Below, piece after piece: positions 11,063 through 20,733 of a stretch of DNA of 64,000 nucleotides (the stretch's first letter is position 1; each line of letters opens with the position of its first letter). A model generated the notes under the pieces. The model was not told where the DNA came from. It searched no databases and worked only from the letters and a program-made list of their open reading frames with translations. This stretch comes from Diadophis punctatus similis (taxonomy: Eukaryota > Chordata > Lepidosauria > Squamata > Dipsadidae). The stretch covers positions 11,173,919 to 11,237,918 of the forward strand of contig JALIGW010000010.1 in the NCBI GenBank assembly GCA_023053685.1. Reading direction: 5' to 3'. Position numbers and translations under genes: made by a program.

Positions 11063-13142
11063 ACTTCAATAACTTCTTAATACATGACCAGTGAAAATCT
11101 TTTGCTTTGCCTACGTATCGTGATAACAAATTAACATTAAGTGCTATGTCTGGTCTAGTCCAACCACTAATGTATAGTAGTGACCCAATTACTGAACGAT
11201 AAAGTGTTTGATCCTTGAACTCAGGACCTTCTGAATCCTTTAAATTATGAAAATCTGTTTGCATAGGTGTGTGTGCTGTTGTAGCATCTTTCATGTTACA
11301 ATGATGCAAAAGTTGTTCTATCTTATGCTCTTGTGAAAGAGTAAACCCCTTCTGTGTTTTTTCAATCTGAACACCTAAATATTCATTAATGTGACCTAAG
11401 GATTTCAATGTGAAGTATCTTTGCAAACCTTTAACAAAAATCTCACTCATGCGTTTGCTTGGACCAATGTAAACAATGTTATCAACATAAACAAGAACAA
11501 TTTCATATGAATTTTCATACCTTTTTGTAAACACGCACTCATCAGTTTCGGACTTAATAAAGCCCATTGAATTTAGTTTGCCTTTTAGACATAAATACCA
11601 CATTAAACCTGACTGTTTCCGACCATAAAGACTTTTGTTTAGGAACCAAGTATCCCCTTCTCGCTCTCGGAAGCCGGGAGCGGAATTCACATAGATCTGT
11701 TCATTTAGATCAGCATGTAGCTTTGCTGTTTCAACATCAAACTGAAAAACTTCTAGACCAAGAATGGTAGCTGTAGTTAAGGCAATTTTTACACTTTCAG
11801 TTCGCACTGTAGGTGAGTAGGTGTTTGTGTAGTCTTCAGGATAACTTTGTGCGTAACCTTGAGCTACAAGTCTTGCTTTGTACAATGACTCACCGTTTGG
11901 CTTCTGTTTGATTTTGTAGACCCATCTTGTGCCAATGATCCTTTTATTTGTTGGAGGTTCTGCAAGTGTAAATACTTTGAGTTTCTGCAGACTGTCCATC
12001 TCAACTTGCATGGCTTTGTTCCACTTTTCTTGTTTATCTTCAGAAAGATATTTTATTTGGGAAAAGTTCTCTGGTGGAAGTGTAACATTGCAGATCAATG
12101 GCGATGGTTTTTCTGTTAACTGCAGTGAGTATTTCTTTGGAGGGATACCTTTTGTTATTCTCTTGGAACATCTTGGGATGCTTGTCCATTCTCCTTCCGT
12201 TTCTTCCTCATCTCCATCATCGTCGCTAGCATCAGCATCCACGGCTTGTGAAGATGGAACATCAGGTTGTGTACTTTGGTCATCTGGTTGCTCTGTATCA
12301 GCAATTTCATCTCTAGGAAAATAAACTCCGGGATCATTTGAATGTACCCTGGACCAATCTGTGTCTTCTTCAAAATTGGCTGAATTAGAAACTGTTATCA
12401 TATTGCGGGAGTCAATGAATTTGGGCCATTTCGAATTGTCATCAATACCCATATATCTCAGTCTCTTTGCTATTTGGCCTCCTTTCCTTCTTTGTGCTAA
12501 TGGAATGTTCATCAGAGCATATGAACCAAAAATGTGTAAGTTTGTAAGATCTGGTTGGTAGCCATGTAACATGTAGAAAGGTGTCTGGTCAATTACACTG
12601 CTCCAAGGATGATTGACAATGTAGTTTGCATACTTGAGAGCCTCACCCCAAAATGAATGATTGAGATTAGCATCTTCTAGGAGACATTGCATCACGGTTT
12701 GTAGAACCCCCTGTCTGCGTTCTGCTACTCCATTTTGAGCTGGAGAGTAAGGAGCTGACATTTGGTGGAGGATACTGTTTCTACGCATCCAATCCTGAAA
12801 ATGCTGTGACATGAACTTGGTACCTCGGTCACTCTGGATTCTTTGGATCCTCACTCCGTGTTGATTGTAGGCTTGGACTGCAAAGTCTTTAAAGATCTGA
12901 AAGGTCTCAGATTTCTCTTTCATAGGATACACATATCCATATCTAGAATGATTATCAACAATGGTTAAGAAATACTTTTTACCGCCAATTGTTGGTCTAT
13001 AAGGACTTACTATATCAGTGTGTACCAAATCAAAAATGCATGTTGACCGGCGTGTAGCATGTTTTGGAATGGCCACTGCCTTGGACTTTGCCTTTTTGCA
13101 AACAGCACAATACAAATACACCTTATACCCCTTTAGATCCAA
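11063..13142 (-). pseudogene. pol: Copia integrase and reverse transcriptase
   Basis: The integrase core starts near 13090 with CAVCKKAKS (zinc-binding end) and has DLVHTDIVSP, IQSDRGTKFMS and NGVAERRQG, retaining the D, D, E residues. The RT begins at about 11925 (RWVYKIKQKPNG) and has FQFDVETAKLHADL and the catalytic box YVDN at about 11475, where copia elements normally have YVDD. It is joined to RNase H across the HAL1-like insertion. The altered YVDN box and the insertion make it inactive. The frame shifts from the protease segment near 13130. Confidence 0.92.
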
Positions 13143-14010
13143 ACCTTTTTACAAAAAATGGCATTTTCTTAAGAACTTGAAAACTTGGGTGACCCAATCT
13201 TCTGTGCCACTTGTGGATGCACCTGTAATGTAAAGGTTTACTGGTTAATGGATTTGAGACATTTACATTTAAATGAGGAACTTTAGGCTTGCATTTGGCA
13301 ATTTGTTTGTCTACCTTTTGCTTAATGGCTTTAGGAGCCTGTGGATTAGTCACAGGATCTCTCTCTGGAACATCTCTCTCTGGGCCTGTGTTGCTATCTA
13401 TTGAGATTTTTATACTTGCCTGTGCTTGTGGTTTAGGCTTTGGCCTTAAGTAATAGACCCCACCGATCAAAATTGTGTCAGCAACAATATCACCATCCTT
13501 AATAATATAACTTGCTTTCTTTAGATGGTTAACCTGAAAATCTAAAACAGTAGACAAATGACTTTGGCTAAGCAAATTACAAGTTGCCGCTGGTACATAA
13601 TAGACATCTGGAATAAGTGTGCCTAACTCTTCGATGTAAACAGTTCCTTTTCCTTCAACCTTGCAGGGTTGGTCTGTGAATGCATACAGTTCATGGTATT
13701 CTGGTTCTGGCTCATGCATTTCTTTAAAAAGTTCTTTTCTGTAGGTAATATGAAGTGCTGCACCGCTGTCTAGAGTCCACAAAAGACGTCTGTCATATTG
13801 TTGACATGGTTGTGGATCATTAGTGATGGCTAGCGTGGCGTATGGAGCTTGCGAATCGTGCCTGAGACCGGGGAGACGCTGCCTTCCGCCTCTGCCTCTG
13901 CCGCCTCTGGGAACTGTTCCTCTGGGCTGGTACTGGACAGGAGCTGGGGTGCGTTGAAAACAATCTCTGCTGGTGTGGCCCACACGATCGCAGATGTGGC
14001 ATCTTGGCAA
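13123..14010 (-). pseudogene. pol: Copia zinc knuckle, protease and pre-integrase region
   Basis: CHICDRVGHTSRDC (about 13965-14000) is a CX2CX4HX4C nucleocapsid knuckle. It is followed by an RG-rich linker, then WTLDSGAALHIT (protease active-site DSG, about 13775), a conserved protease tail (VYYVPAATCNLLS), and HKWHRRLGHPSF of the gag-pre-integrase domain at about 13210. Copia elements encode these in one Gag-Pol frame. The frame ends near 13123 where the integrase continues in another frame, so a frameshift has occurred. Confidence 0.9.
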
Positions 14011-14040
14011 CCTTGGGATGTAATCCCTACCTCTGAAGGA

Positions 14041-14567
14041 TCATCTGGCTGGAGCTCTGGCTGCTGGTGGTTGAGCTTGCAAGTGTGGCGTGGCAAGCAT
14101 AAATGCTTCTTCTGTTAAAATTCTGCAAACGTGCTCAACTGTTCTCTGAGCGACAGGTACTTGATTAATTTTTGTAATAGCATCTTTCCATGCATAATTC
14201 AATGAACTGAAAATAATACTGACCATTTGGAAGTCATTAACTACATTGCCTCTTTCGGCCAGTCTTTTCGCATCCCTTTCATTTTTGTTAAATGTGCCCC
14301 AACACTTTCTCCAGGCTTAAGTCTCAAACCATGAAACTCTGATAGTAGTAAACATGTGGACTCCATTGAGGTTGGGCGAAAACACAGTTCTAACTGAATC
14401 CAGATTTCTTGGGCAGTTACATCAGAGCCAAAGGTTAACTGGAGTTCTGTTTCCATTGACATCAATAACGTGGTACATGTTTTGACATCTAAATTTCTTA
14501 TTGCATCACTCCATGGCTGTGCAGGAGGGTTAAAAATCATGTCATATGTGCCTTCACAACAGAGCAA
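14041..14567 (-). pseudogene. gag: Copia gag, capsid-like region
   Basis: The segments read PWSDAIRNLDVKTCTTLLMS, AQEIWIQLELCF and GESVGAHLTKM, then ending in FSSLNYAWKDAI and a Gln/Ala/Pro-rich tail. This matches the retrotran_gag/UBN2 pattern of Ty1/copia capsids. Stops or shifts at about 14230 and 14040 separate it from the knuckle-protease segment. Between 14568 and 14888 lies a Gln/Pro/Ala-rich linker with one or more stops. Confidence 0.8.
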
Positions 14568-14888
14568 AAGTCTGATCTCACTAACCCAGGCTTTGTAATT
14601 TTCTCCTGATTGTTTTAATCTTGCGCTGCCAGTTAATGGGGCAACAGGCGCCTAGTGCATTTGAGCTAATGCTGGAGCAGGCTGTATTTGGATCAGCACG
14701 GGTTGTGCCTCTATTGGGGCCTGCGCTGGTTGTGGAGCGACCTGTGGCATGGCCTGAGCTCAGGGTTGCTGCTGTGCAGCTTGGACAGCCATTGGAGCAG
14801 GTTGGGCTGCCATAGGAACAGGTTGTGCAATTTGTGCCTGTTGTTGAACAGCTTGAGCAGGCTGAAATATTTGCTGTGCTTGTTGTGC

Positions 14889-15560
14889 CTACATCTGTTG
14901 TGTTTGCCCCTGTGCCTGAGATCCCATATAGGTTAAATCCGGAGGCTGAATAAAATATGTTTCGGGGCCTCTAGGGGGCACTGATAGTTGGGCTTGCACT
15001 TGCATACGAGACATCAGTGTCTCAATTCCCAGTTGGGTTAAAAAATCTTGCCCATATGTTTTCATTAATAATTCGGCCCTGTCGCCACTAGATGGCACTG
15101 CAAAATTACTTTTTAGAAGTTCATACAGTCTTTGTTCTCTAAAATCAGCCCCTTGTGATGTATGCAGACTTCTTTCTTCTAATAGGCTCAACGTGGCACT
15201 CATTTGTGGGCGTGTCTCTGAATTAGATGAAGAAGGAGGAAGGGAAGCCATTTTTGCTTCCTCTGGAATTTTTGGGAGCTGGCAGACATTTTGTTTTGCA
15301 TTAAGTGCAAGAATGTATCGTCTCGCTGCTCGCAATTCTTGTTGCAAATATTCAATCTGCCTATTCTGATCCTCCTGGGCTTGTTTAAAACATGTGCCTG
15401 TTATTCTTTCGTGACTTGTTCGCTCAGGGGAGTACATATCTGTAGAATAAAATTCTGATTGAGGGAATTGTGACATCTCATCATGAAATATTTTCAGCTT
15501 GGTTCCCATATGGTTAAAGTCTGTCTCAGAGATTAATGGCGTGCTTTGCACAGTTTGCAC
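14889..15560 (-). pseudogene. gag: Copia N-terminal Gag extension
   Basis: 223 codons without a match I recognise. It is Gln- and Ser-rich, with a likely helical stretch (QAQEDQNRQIEYLQQELRAA). It lies between the 5' LTR and the capsid-like part in the same orientation, so it is probably the N-terminal part of a long Gag; the Gln-rich segment runs on into 14620-14890. The leader from 15561 to 15842 encodes nothing I can support, although a short MPSDEEKF-type start is visible near 15725. Confidence 0.55.
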
Positions 15561-15842
15561 TGACTTTAGATAACATTCGGTGTGCTTTTCGGCAGTTGCA
15601 ACCGGAGGTGAAGAAGAATCTCATAGCGTAATTCATCTCACTTCTCTTTGAGGTGTAGTTAGAATAATTTCCTCAGTTTGTGGGTCCGGCGTCAGCTTCT
15701 GGAACTTTTCTTCATCAGATGGCATTTTGAAAGATTTTTAATAGAGCTCTCCTAAGAAAAGCTATAAATCTCTCTAACTAGCCTAGGACGCATGAATCTT
15801 TTCTGGATAGAATTAAAAGGAAAATTTAATTAGTAAAAAGTT

Positions 15843-15862
15843 CAAACCATCAACTGCTACCA
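15843..15862 (-). promoter_or_regulatory. Copia primer-binding site
   Basis: On the - strand the bases immediately after the 5' LTR read TGGTAGCAGTTGATGG. TGGTA.CAG is the usual start of a copia primer site, complementary to initiator methionine tRNA sequence (often an internal fragment). The position flush with the LTR supports the LTR boundary. Confidence 0.8.
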
Positions 15863-16192
15863 TGATGGAATAAGAATTTACGGCTAGAGGTGATAAGATC
15901 TTTTTCCCTTGAAAACTAATCCTTGTCAAAATAAAGCCCGACAATAAAGTCTAAGTAATAAAATATTTATTTCAGTAGAAAAGAATATAAAAGAACTATA
16001 ATCCTAATAGCTACATTTCTGCGATCTAAGAATCACGTTCTCCCTCAGCAGAGGACAGCAGCAGAAGAGAAAGAATGCAATGGAATGTTAGACATGCGCA
16101 GATCACTCATCACGTGTCTGCTTTTCTAGGAATGTCTGAGTATCATAGAGTATAGCATATGAGCACAGCTGACAATCAAAATTCACGTGACA
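15863..16192 (-). repeat. Copia 5' LTR
   Basis: 330 bp; on the - strand it starts TGTCACGTGAATTTTG and ends ATTCCATCA. It is matched by the interrupted LTR at 2385-2677/7751-7788 with about ten differences. The AAAAA target duplication follows at 16193-16197. Confidence 0.94.
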
Positions 16193-16197
16193 AAAAA

Positions 16198-16648
16198 TAA
16201 ATTGGGAGCAAGGCACCATAAAATTCCAGATGCACGTGACTTTTGCAGAGGACCCACAGATAGGAACTGAGGGGGGTGAACGCAGGGAAACAGCCATGCC
16301 TGGTTATAGCTTGCCAACAGAAGGCATACCCAAGGAATACAAAGACTTGGCTGAAGTTTTTAGTGAAACAGCCTCAGATGAACTTCCTCCACACTGCCCC
16401 ACTGACTGTACAATAGAAATCTTACCCAGGGCTAAACTGCTGAAACCTAAAATGTATAGCATGTCACTGGGGGAGTTATGAGAACTGAGAGCTTTTATTG
16501 AGAAAAACCTAGCAAGGGGTTTCATTGAACCAGCCCGACCAAAGATTGCAACCCCAGTGTTATTTAGGGAGAAAAAAGATGGCTCAAAATGCCTCTGCGT
16601 TGATTTCCGTAATCTGAATACGATCAGTGTTGAAAACATGTATCCCCT
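16198..16648 (+). pseudogene. pol: Gypsy A protease-RT linker and RT fingers
   Basis: Continues the pol frame left at 2384: VTFAEDPQIGTEGG, LPTEGIPKEYKDLAEVFSET, the Pro/His segment before RT, then FIEKNLARGFIEPARPKIA and DGSKCLCVDFRNLNTISVENMYPL. A TGA at about 16479 breaks it, and VLFREKKDG is the usual KKDG motif. It is cut at 16648 by a copia solo LTR, after which the frame resumes at 16982. Confidence 0.88.
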
Positions 16649-16981
16649 TGTTAAAGGGTGAGAATAAATCTCATAGAGGCGATGTGGATCTTTTCTTGGA
16701 ATTCAGACATTTAGAAATAAAGCCGAGATTATAAGTCTAATAGAAAATATTTATTTTGGTACAAAAACAATAAATCATGAATAGTTACATCTAGCTAATA
16801 AATCGTGACAGCTCCGGTCAGAGTCAAAGGCAGAAGAAAGCAATGGAGAATCAGGAATGCACACATGCGCAGAAGATCACAGGCATCACGTGTCCTGCTT
16901 GTATTGGAATGTACCATAATATTAGGATAGGGATGCATCACCCTGCATAGACATACAACTGGCAATATTCACTGCGTGACA
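16649..16981 (-). mobile_element. Copia solo LTR
   Basis: 333 bp, TG...CA, with a 5-bp target duplication CCCCT at 16644-16648 and 16982-16986. It resembles the copia LTR at 15863-16192 along its length (AATAAAGCC.., TATTTATTT, ATGCGCAGA, ATCACGTGTC), but it is too diverged to be from the same burst. No internal sequence remains, so LTR-LTR recombination removed the body. Orientation is inferred from the similarity. Confidence 0.88.
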
Positions 16982-17850
16982 CCCCTTCCACTGTTGAAAT
17001 ATATGCTTGCACACCTCGCTAAAGGGAAAATATTTTCCAAATAACACATAAGGGAGGCATACTACCGAATCAGGATTAAGGAGGGGGATGAATGGAAAAC
17101 TGCACTTAACACCCCCCTGGGATGCTACCAATTCAAAGTGCTCCCTTTTGGGCTACAAGGGGCACCTGCAGTGTTCATGCAATTAATAAATGATGTTTTG
17201 CATGAACATTTATATAAAAGGGTTCTTGTTTATTTAGATGATATTCTCTTATACTCAGAAACCAAAGCTGAGCACATTAAACTAGTCAGGGCTGTACTAA
17301 GCAAACTCCGCGATGCAAACCTTTATGCCAAACTCTCAAAATGTGAATTCCACCAAGAGAAAATTTATATAATGGGGTTCTTGTTTATTTAGATGATATT
17401 CTCTTATACTCAGAAACCAAAGCTGAGCACGTTAAATTAGTCAGGGAGGTGCTAAGCAAACTCTGCAATGCAAAACTTTACACCAAACTCTCAAAATGTG
17501 AATTCCACCAAGAAAAAATTGACTACTTGGGGTATTGTATTTCACACCAGGGCATAGAAATGGACCCTCAAAAAATGCAGGCGGTACTGGATTGGGAAAT
17601 GCCTCGCACATGCAAGCAGCTAAAAAGCTTCCTGGGGTTCACAAATTTCTATCGCCAATTTATCCCGGAGTTTGCTCAAATCGCCCTGCCCATCATGAAA
17701 CTGTTAAAAACAAAGGGGGAGGGAAATCCTAAACCGAGACAGCCCATGAATTGGACAATGGAATGCCAGGCAGCATTCGAAAAACTAAAACGGCTGTTGT
17801 CAGCAGAACCCAGACACAGAAAAACCTTTCATCATACAAGCAGATAGGAG
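16982..17850 (+). pseudogene. pol: Gypsy A RT palm and thumb, with duplicated active site
   Basis: After the solo LTR: MLAHLAKGKIFSK, REAYYRIRIKEGDEWKTA, LPFGLQGAPAVFMQL and VLVYLDDILLYS with the catalytic YLDD near 17230. A tandem duplication then repeats the YLDD segment (second YLDD near 17385), followed by DYLGYCISHQGIEMDPQKMQ and FLGFTNFYRQFIPEFAQIA. The 155-bp offset is not a multiple of three, so the frame is broken; a stop also occurs near 17042. The RT copies genomic RNA into DNA; this copy cannot. Confidence 0.9.
17208..17517 (+). repeat. 155-bp tandem duplication spanning the RT YLDD box
   Basis: Units 17208-17362 and 17363-17517, both starting ATTTATATAA. Thirteen differences were counted, about 8%, more than the roughly 4% between the element's LTRs. 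The junction lies in the shared hexamer ATTTAT, and the corresponding region of Gypsy D (63000-63120) has a single copy. Confidence 0.9.
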
Positions 17851-18330
17851 CAATCCTACTTCAGAAAAATGAGCAAGGACAGCAAGGACAACTACCGCCA
17901 TGTTCGTATACATCCAGAAAATTAAGTGAAACTGAACAAAGGTGGGCTATCTGGGAAAAAGAAGCTTATGTGGTGTGATGGGCACTTTTAACTTGGAGAC
18001 ATTTCTTAGAAGGGAGTAAGATCCCCTTTGAAGTCTGGACTGACCACAAAAACTTAGAAGCCCTAAAGACACCAAGGAAACTATATCCAAAACAAGTTCA
18101 TTGGGCTCAATATTTCAAACGGTTCAAGTTTACTCTTAAATTTATCCCTGGGGGAAAAAACTTTCTGGCAGATGCACTGTCCAGAAAACCGCAATACAAT
18201 AGTGCGAAGTCAGAGGTATTTAAACCCATAGTACAAACTAATCAATTGGCAGCCAAAGTAATCACCAGGTCCCAAGGAGGACAAGAGACATTGACAAATG
18301 AAGACACCATTCATGTGTTTAAATGAGCAT
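17851..18330 (+). pseudogene. pol: Gypsy A RNase H
   Basis: The segments read QIGAILLQKNEQGQQG, CSYTSRKLSETEQRWAIWEKEA, HFLEGSKIPFEVWTDHKNLEA and RWAQYFKRFKFTLKFIPGGKNFLADALSRKP, the RNase H and connection domain of Gypsy pol. The catalytic-site start (IQADAS in Gypsy B) has been lost here by a small deletion near 17845, and TGA stops occur at about 17977 and 18325. Confidence 0.85.
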
Positions 18331-19118
18331 TAATCAACAATGAATGGTTTTTGAACCACAAATCCAGTTGCTTGATGAAAAATGAATTAGCTTGGGTAGG
18401 AGAGAAACTATATGTGCCTGCTAGCCAAAGATTACGCTTAATGGAAAGGTGTCATGATTCTAAATTAGCTGGACACTTTGGTTTTGTAATAACTTTACAC
18501 TTAATAAAGAGACAATTTTGGTGGCCTTCGCTAACAAAGGACATAGAAAGCTATGTAGCGAGTTGCCCCATTTGTGCTGTGGCAAAAAGACGACAAGGGA
18601 AAACCCCAGGACTCCTACAAAAGGTAGCCGAGCCGCCAGCGCCATGGAAAGGAATTGCTATGGATTTTATTGTAGAACTACCAGAAAGTGGGGGAAACAC
18701 GGTCATTTGGGTTGTGACAGACTTGTTTTCAAAACAAGCACATTTTATACCTTGCCAGAAAATCCCAACTGCTAAAGGCTTGGCTAGATTGTTTCTAATA
18801 CACATTTATCGTCTTCATGGAGCCCCTCAAATAATCATCTTGGATAGGGGAGTCCAATTCACCTCTAACTTTTGGAAGGCGTTTTTGGGCTTACTTGGTA
18901 CCGCCCAAGGATTAAGCTCCTCCCACCACCCACAATCGAATGGAAATTGTGAATGTACAAATTCCGTTTTGGAACAATATCTGTTCCAATTTCCATTCGA
19001 TTGTGGGTGGTGGGAGGAGCTTAATTGTCCTAATAAAACAATATCTGTTTTATTAATTTTCATCAGGACAATTGGACTGAACTTTTACCATTTGCAGAGG
19101 TTGCAACTGCACATTTGA
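18331..19118 (+). pseudogene. pol: Gypsy A integrase, rearranged after the third catalytic residue
   Basis: The N-terminal HHCC zinc region (H..H near 18450-18490, CPICAVAKRR near 18565) is followed by the DDE core. MDFIVELPESGGN carries the first Asp, ILDRGVQFTS the second and NGNCECTNSVLEQ the Glu. Immediately after LEQYL the frame enters an inverted duplication (18988-19024) and loses the normal sequence, which resumes near 19055 with INFHQDNWTELLPFAE. Integrase would join cDNA to the chromosome; this copy is defective. Confidence 0.9.
18912..19024. repeat. Perfect 37-bp inverted duplication inside the integrase gene
   Basis: 18912-18948 and 18988-19024 are exact reverse complements, separated by 39 bp. 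Inner and outer bases add to it: GGAACAATATCTGTTCC (18971-18987) is itself palindromic, and CAATATCTGTT recurs at about 19040 next to a small AATAAAACA/TGTTTTATT inverted repeat. Gypsy B and D have ordinary sequence here. The pattern is that of template-switch rearrangement. Confidence 0.92.
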
Positions 19119-19215
19119 GTACTGGTTTTACCCCTTTTAGAGTAGCTACTGGTCAAGATTTCAGCCCAATGCAGGGACTACCCACAGAAAAACCCACTAT
19201 CCCCTCACTTAAGGA

Positions 19216-19758
19216 GTGGATAGAGAATTTGCAAAATATATGGCAGTAGTCAGATTAGCTTTAAAGGAAGCTAGAGAGGCTTTCAAAATTCAAGTGGACA
19301 AGAAAAGAATAGAGCCTAAATCTTTCCATGTTGGGGATAGAGTATACTTATGTACAAAATTCCTGAAATTGTTACAACCATCCAAAAAATTAGGGCCAAA
19401 TTTCATTGGGCCTTTCCCTATTATTAGGATCATCAACCCAGTAGCAGTTGAACTACTCCTTCCAAAAACACTTAGACAAGTCCACCCAGTATTTCACATT
19501 AGTTTACTCAAGACTGAGGTAACCTCATCACTCAGAGTGCCTGTATCTGCACCACCTGTTTCAATCATGATAGAAGGAGAACAACACTTTGAAATCAAGG
19601 AAATTCTCGACTCTAAAATCCACACAGGAAGGATCCAGTATTTGGTAGCTTGGAAACGTTTGCCTTCTTCACAAAACGAGTGGGTTGCTAAACAACATGT
19701 TAAAGCTCCCACCTTACTGAGAAGATTTCACTCCCAATACCCTAACAAACCTTTTTAA
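19216..19758 (+). pseudogene. pol: Gypsy A integrase C-terminus and chromodomain
   Basis: The integrase tail (SFHVGDRVYLCTKFLK, KLGPNFIGPFPI, LRQVHPVFHISLLK) leads into a chromodomain (HFEIKEILDSKI, YLVAWKRLPSSQNEWV, LLRRFHSQYP) ending at a TAA at 19758. Chromodomains on integrase direct insertion towards modified histones. This segment is open for 180 codons but is separated from the core by a TAG near 19247. The same chromodomain is found at 37495-37686 and, reversed, at 41124-41330. Confidence 0.92.
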
Positions 19759-19810
19759 TATATCATAATTGATTTTGTTTATGTTTTACAGGTGGACCTT
19801 TTTTCTTTTT

Positions 19811-19822
19811 AAGGGGGCAGCA
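19811..19822 (+). promoter_or_regulatory. Gypsy A polypurine tract
   Basis: AAGGGGGCAGCA directly precedes the 3' LTR, where plus-strand DNA synthesis is primed. The equivalent AAGGAGGGCGGCA precedes the Gypsy B 3' LTR. Confidence 0.75.
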
Positions 19823-20250
19823 TGTCGGAATCCAGTGACTCTGCCATTCAAAGAGAGAAGGGGGGTCTTGGGTTTGATTTATCAGCATTGATTGGATCAA
19901 CTGATGTTTGCAAGATATATCCGGATGCCAGATATTTGGGAACCTCTTTATCTTAGGATAGGATTTATGAGGGGCAATGTAAGTTAGTTTGAATGGAAAG
20001 GGCTCTGTGGGAACGTACACTCATCCGGATTCCAGAGCAGAGGACTTTCACACATTGTGTATTGGTCAGGATTTGCATTCTGCCTAAAGGGAGGGGCTCT
20101 AAGGTTTAAATGGACTTACTTTGCCTAAGGGTAATTAGATCTTACTTTGAATGAATGGGTTGTTATCACAGCTGCTAATGAAGGAATCCTTTTGAACTAC
20201 CTGGCTCAGAAGTTCGTACTTTGTAAGTGGATGGGGAGGCAATCCTTACA
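19823..20250 (+). repeat. Gypsy A 3' LTR
   Basis: 428 bp, TGTCGGAATCC...AATCCTTACA, pairing with 172-600. The AATAAA of the 5' LTR reads AATGAA here. Confidence 0.95.
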
Positions 20251-20475
20251 ATAGAATAGAATAGAATAGAATAGAATAGAATAGAATAGAATAGAATAGA
20301 ATAGAATAGGAGAGGAGAGGAGAGGAGAGGAGAGGAGAGGAGAGAGGAGAGAGGAGAGAGGAGAGAGGAGAGAGGAGAGAGAACAGAATAGAATAGAATA
20401 GAATAGAATAGAATAGAATAGAATAGAATAGAATAGAATAGAATAGAATAGAATAGAATAGAATAGAATAGAATA
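20251..20475. repeat. Pentanucleotide microsatellite (ATAGA)n with (GGAGA)n core
   Basis: ATAGA units flank a central block of GGAGA and GAGAGAG units (about 20310-20380). ATAGA is a rotation of AATAG, the microsatellite class known to be expanded in colubroid snakes. Confidence 0.95.
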
Positions 20476-20730
20476 AGATGTTGTACTTATCTGAGACGTC
20501 CATTCTCGTAGGGTGGAGCTAGCCTCCAAGGATGGGTTGACACTGCCCTCTAGCCAATCAGGACTGAGTCTGGAAAAAGTATAAATAGCACCTCTGTGCT
20601 TCAGTTCCCCCTCTTTTCACGAGGAACGAAAGGCCAGACTCTGCATGCCATGCATGCACCAAACGAACCTTTATTAATACAGAGATTCAGAAAAACCAAC
20701 AGTGGAACAGCCTAAACACCTTGAACAAAC
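20476..20730 (+). mobile_element. DIRS-type terminal fragment with promoter
   Basis: 20476-20535 matches, in reverse complement, the DIRS terminal sequence at about 25238-25285 (shared GAGACGTCCATTCTC and TGGAGCTAGCCTCCAAG). The rest reads as a 5' end with CCAAT and TATA boxes. It has no coding capacity and is cut off at 20730 by the L2-a insertion or truncation. Assignment to DIRS rests only on this terminal match. Confidence 0.5.
20554..20587 (+). promoter_or_regulatory. CCAAT and TATA boxes
   Basis: CCAAT at 20554-20558 and TATAAATA at 20580-20587, spaced as in a polymerase II promoter. A start near 20610 would be expected. Inferred from motif and spacing only. Confidence 0.5.
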
Positions 20731-20733
20731 TCT

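Larger units (their letters stand above)
2385..16192 (-). mobile_element. Ty1/copia retrotransposon, complete ends, disrupted
   Basis: TG...CA LTRs at both ends (2385-2677 plus 7751-7788, and 15863-16192), about 3% diverged. The target duplication is AAAAA at 2380-2384 and 16193-16197. Removing the element restores the Gypsy A protease reading region, so the order of insertion is clear. Coding order on the - strand is gag, protease, integrase, RT, RNase H; integrase before RT defines the Pseudoviridae/copia type. A primer-binding site and polypurine tract sit next to the LTRs. It was later broken by CR1 (2678-7750) and by an ORF1-only L1 (8363-11062). Confidence 0.95.
172..20250 (+). mobile_element. 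Gypsy A: chromodomain LTR retrotransposon, nested host of other elements
   Basis: Two near-identical LTRs of 429 and 428 bp, both TG...CA, bound the element; they differ at roughly 16 positions (about 4%). Flanking 5-mers GTAGA and ATAGA are a plausible but weak target duplication because they lie in a microsatellite. Domain order is gag (CCHC knuckle), protease, RT, RNase H, integrase, chromodomain, which is that of the chromovirus group of Metaviridae-type Gypsy elements. The native interior is 601-2384, 16198-16648 and 16982-19822; the rest is later insertions. Frameshifts, a 155-bp duplication and an inverted duplication make it non-autonomous. Confidence 0.93.

Noticed and set aside
19559..20250. 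Looked for an envelope gene after pol in the Gypsy elements
   Set aside because: Pol ends in a chromodomain and the polypurine tract and LTR follow within about 60 bp, leaving no room for env.
20206..20529. Reading frames rich in SILFY repeats
   Set aside because: They translate the ATAGA microsatellite and have no other content.
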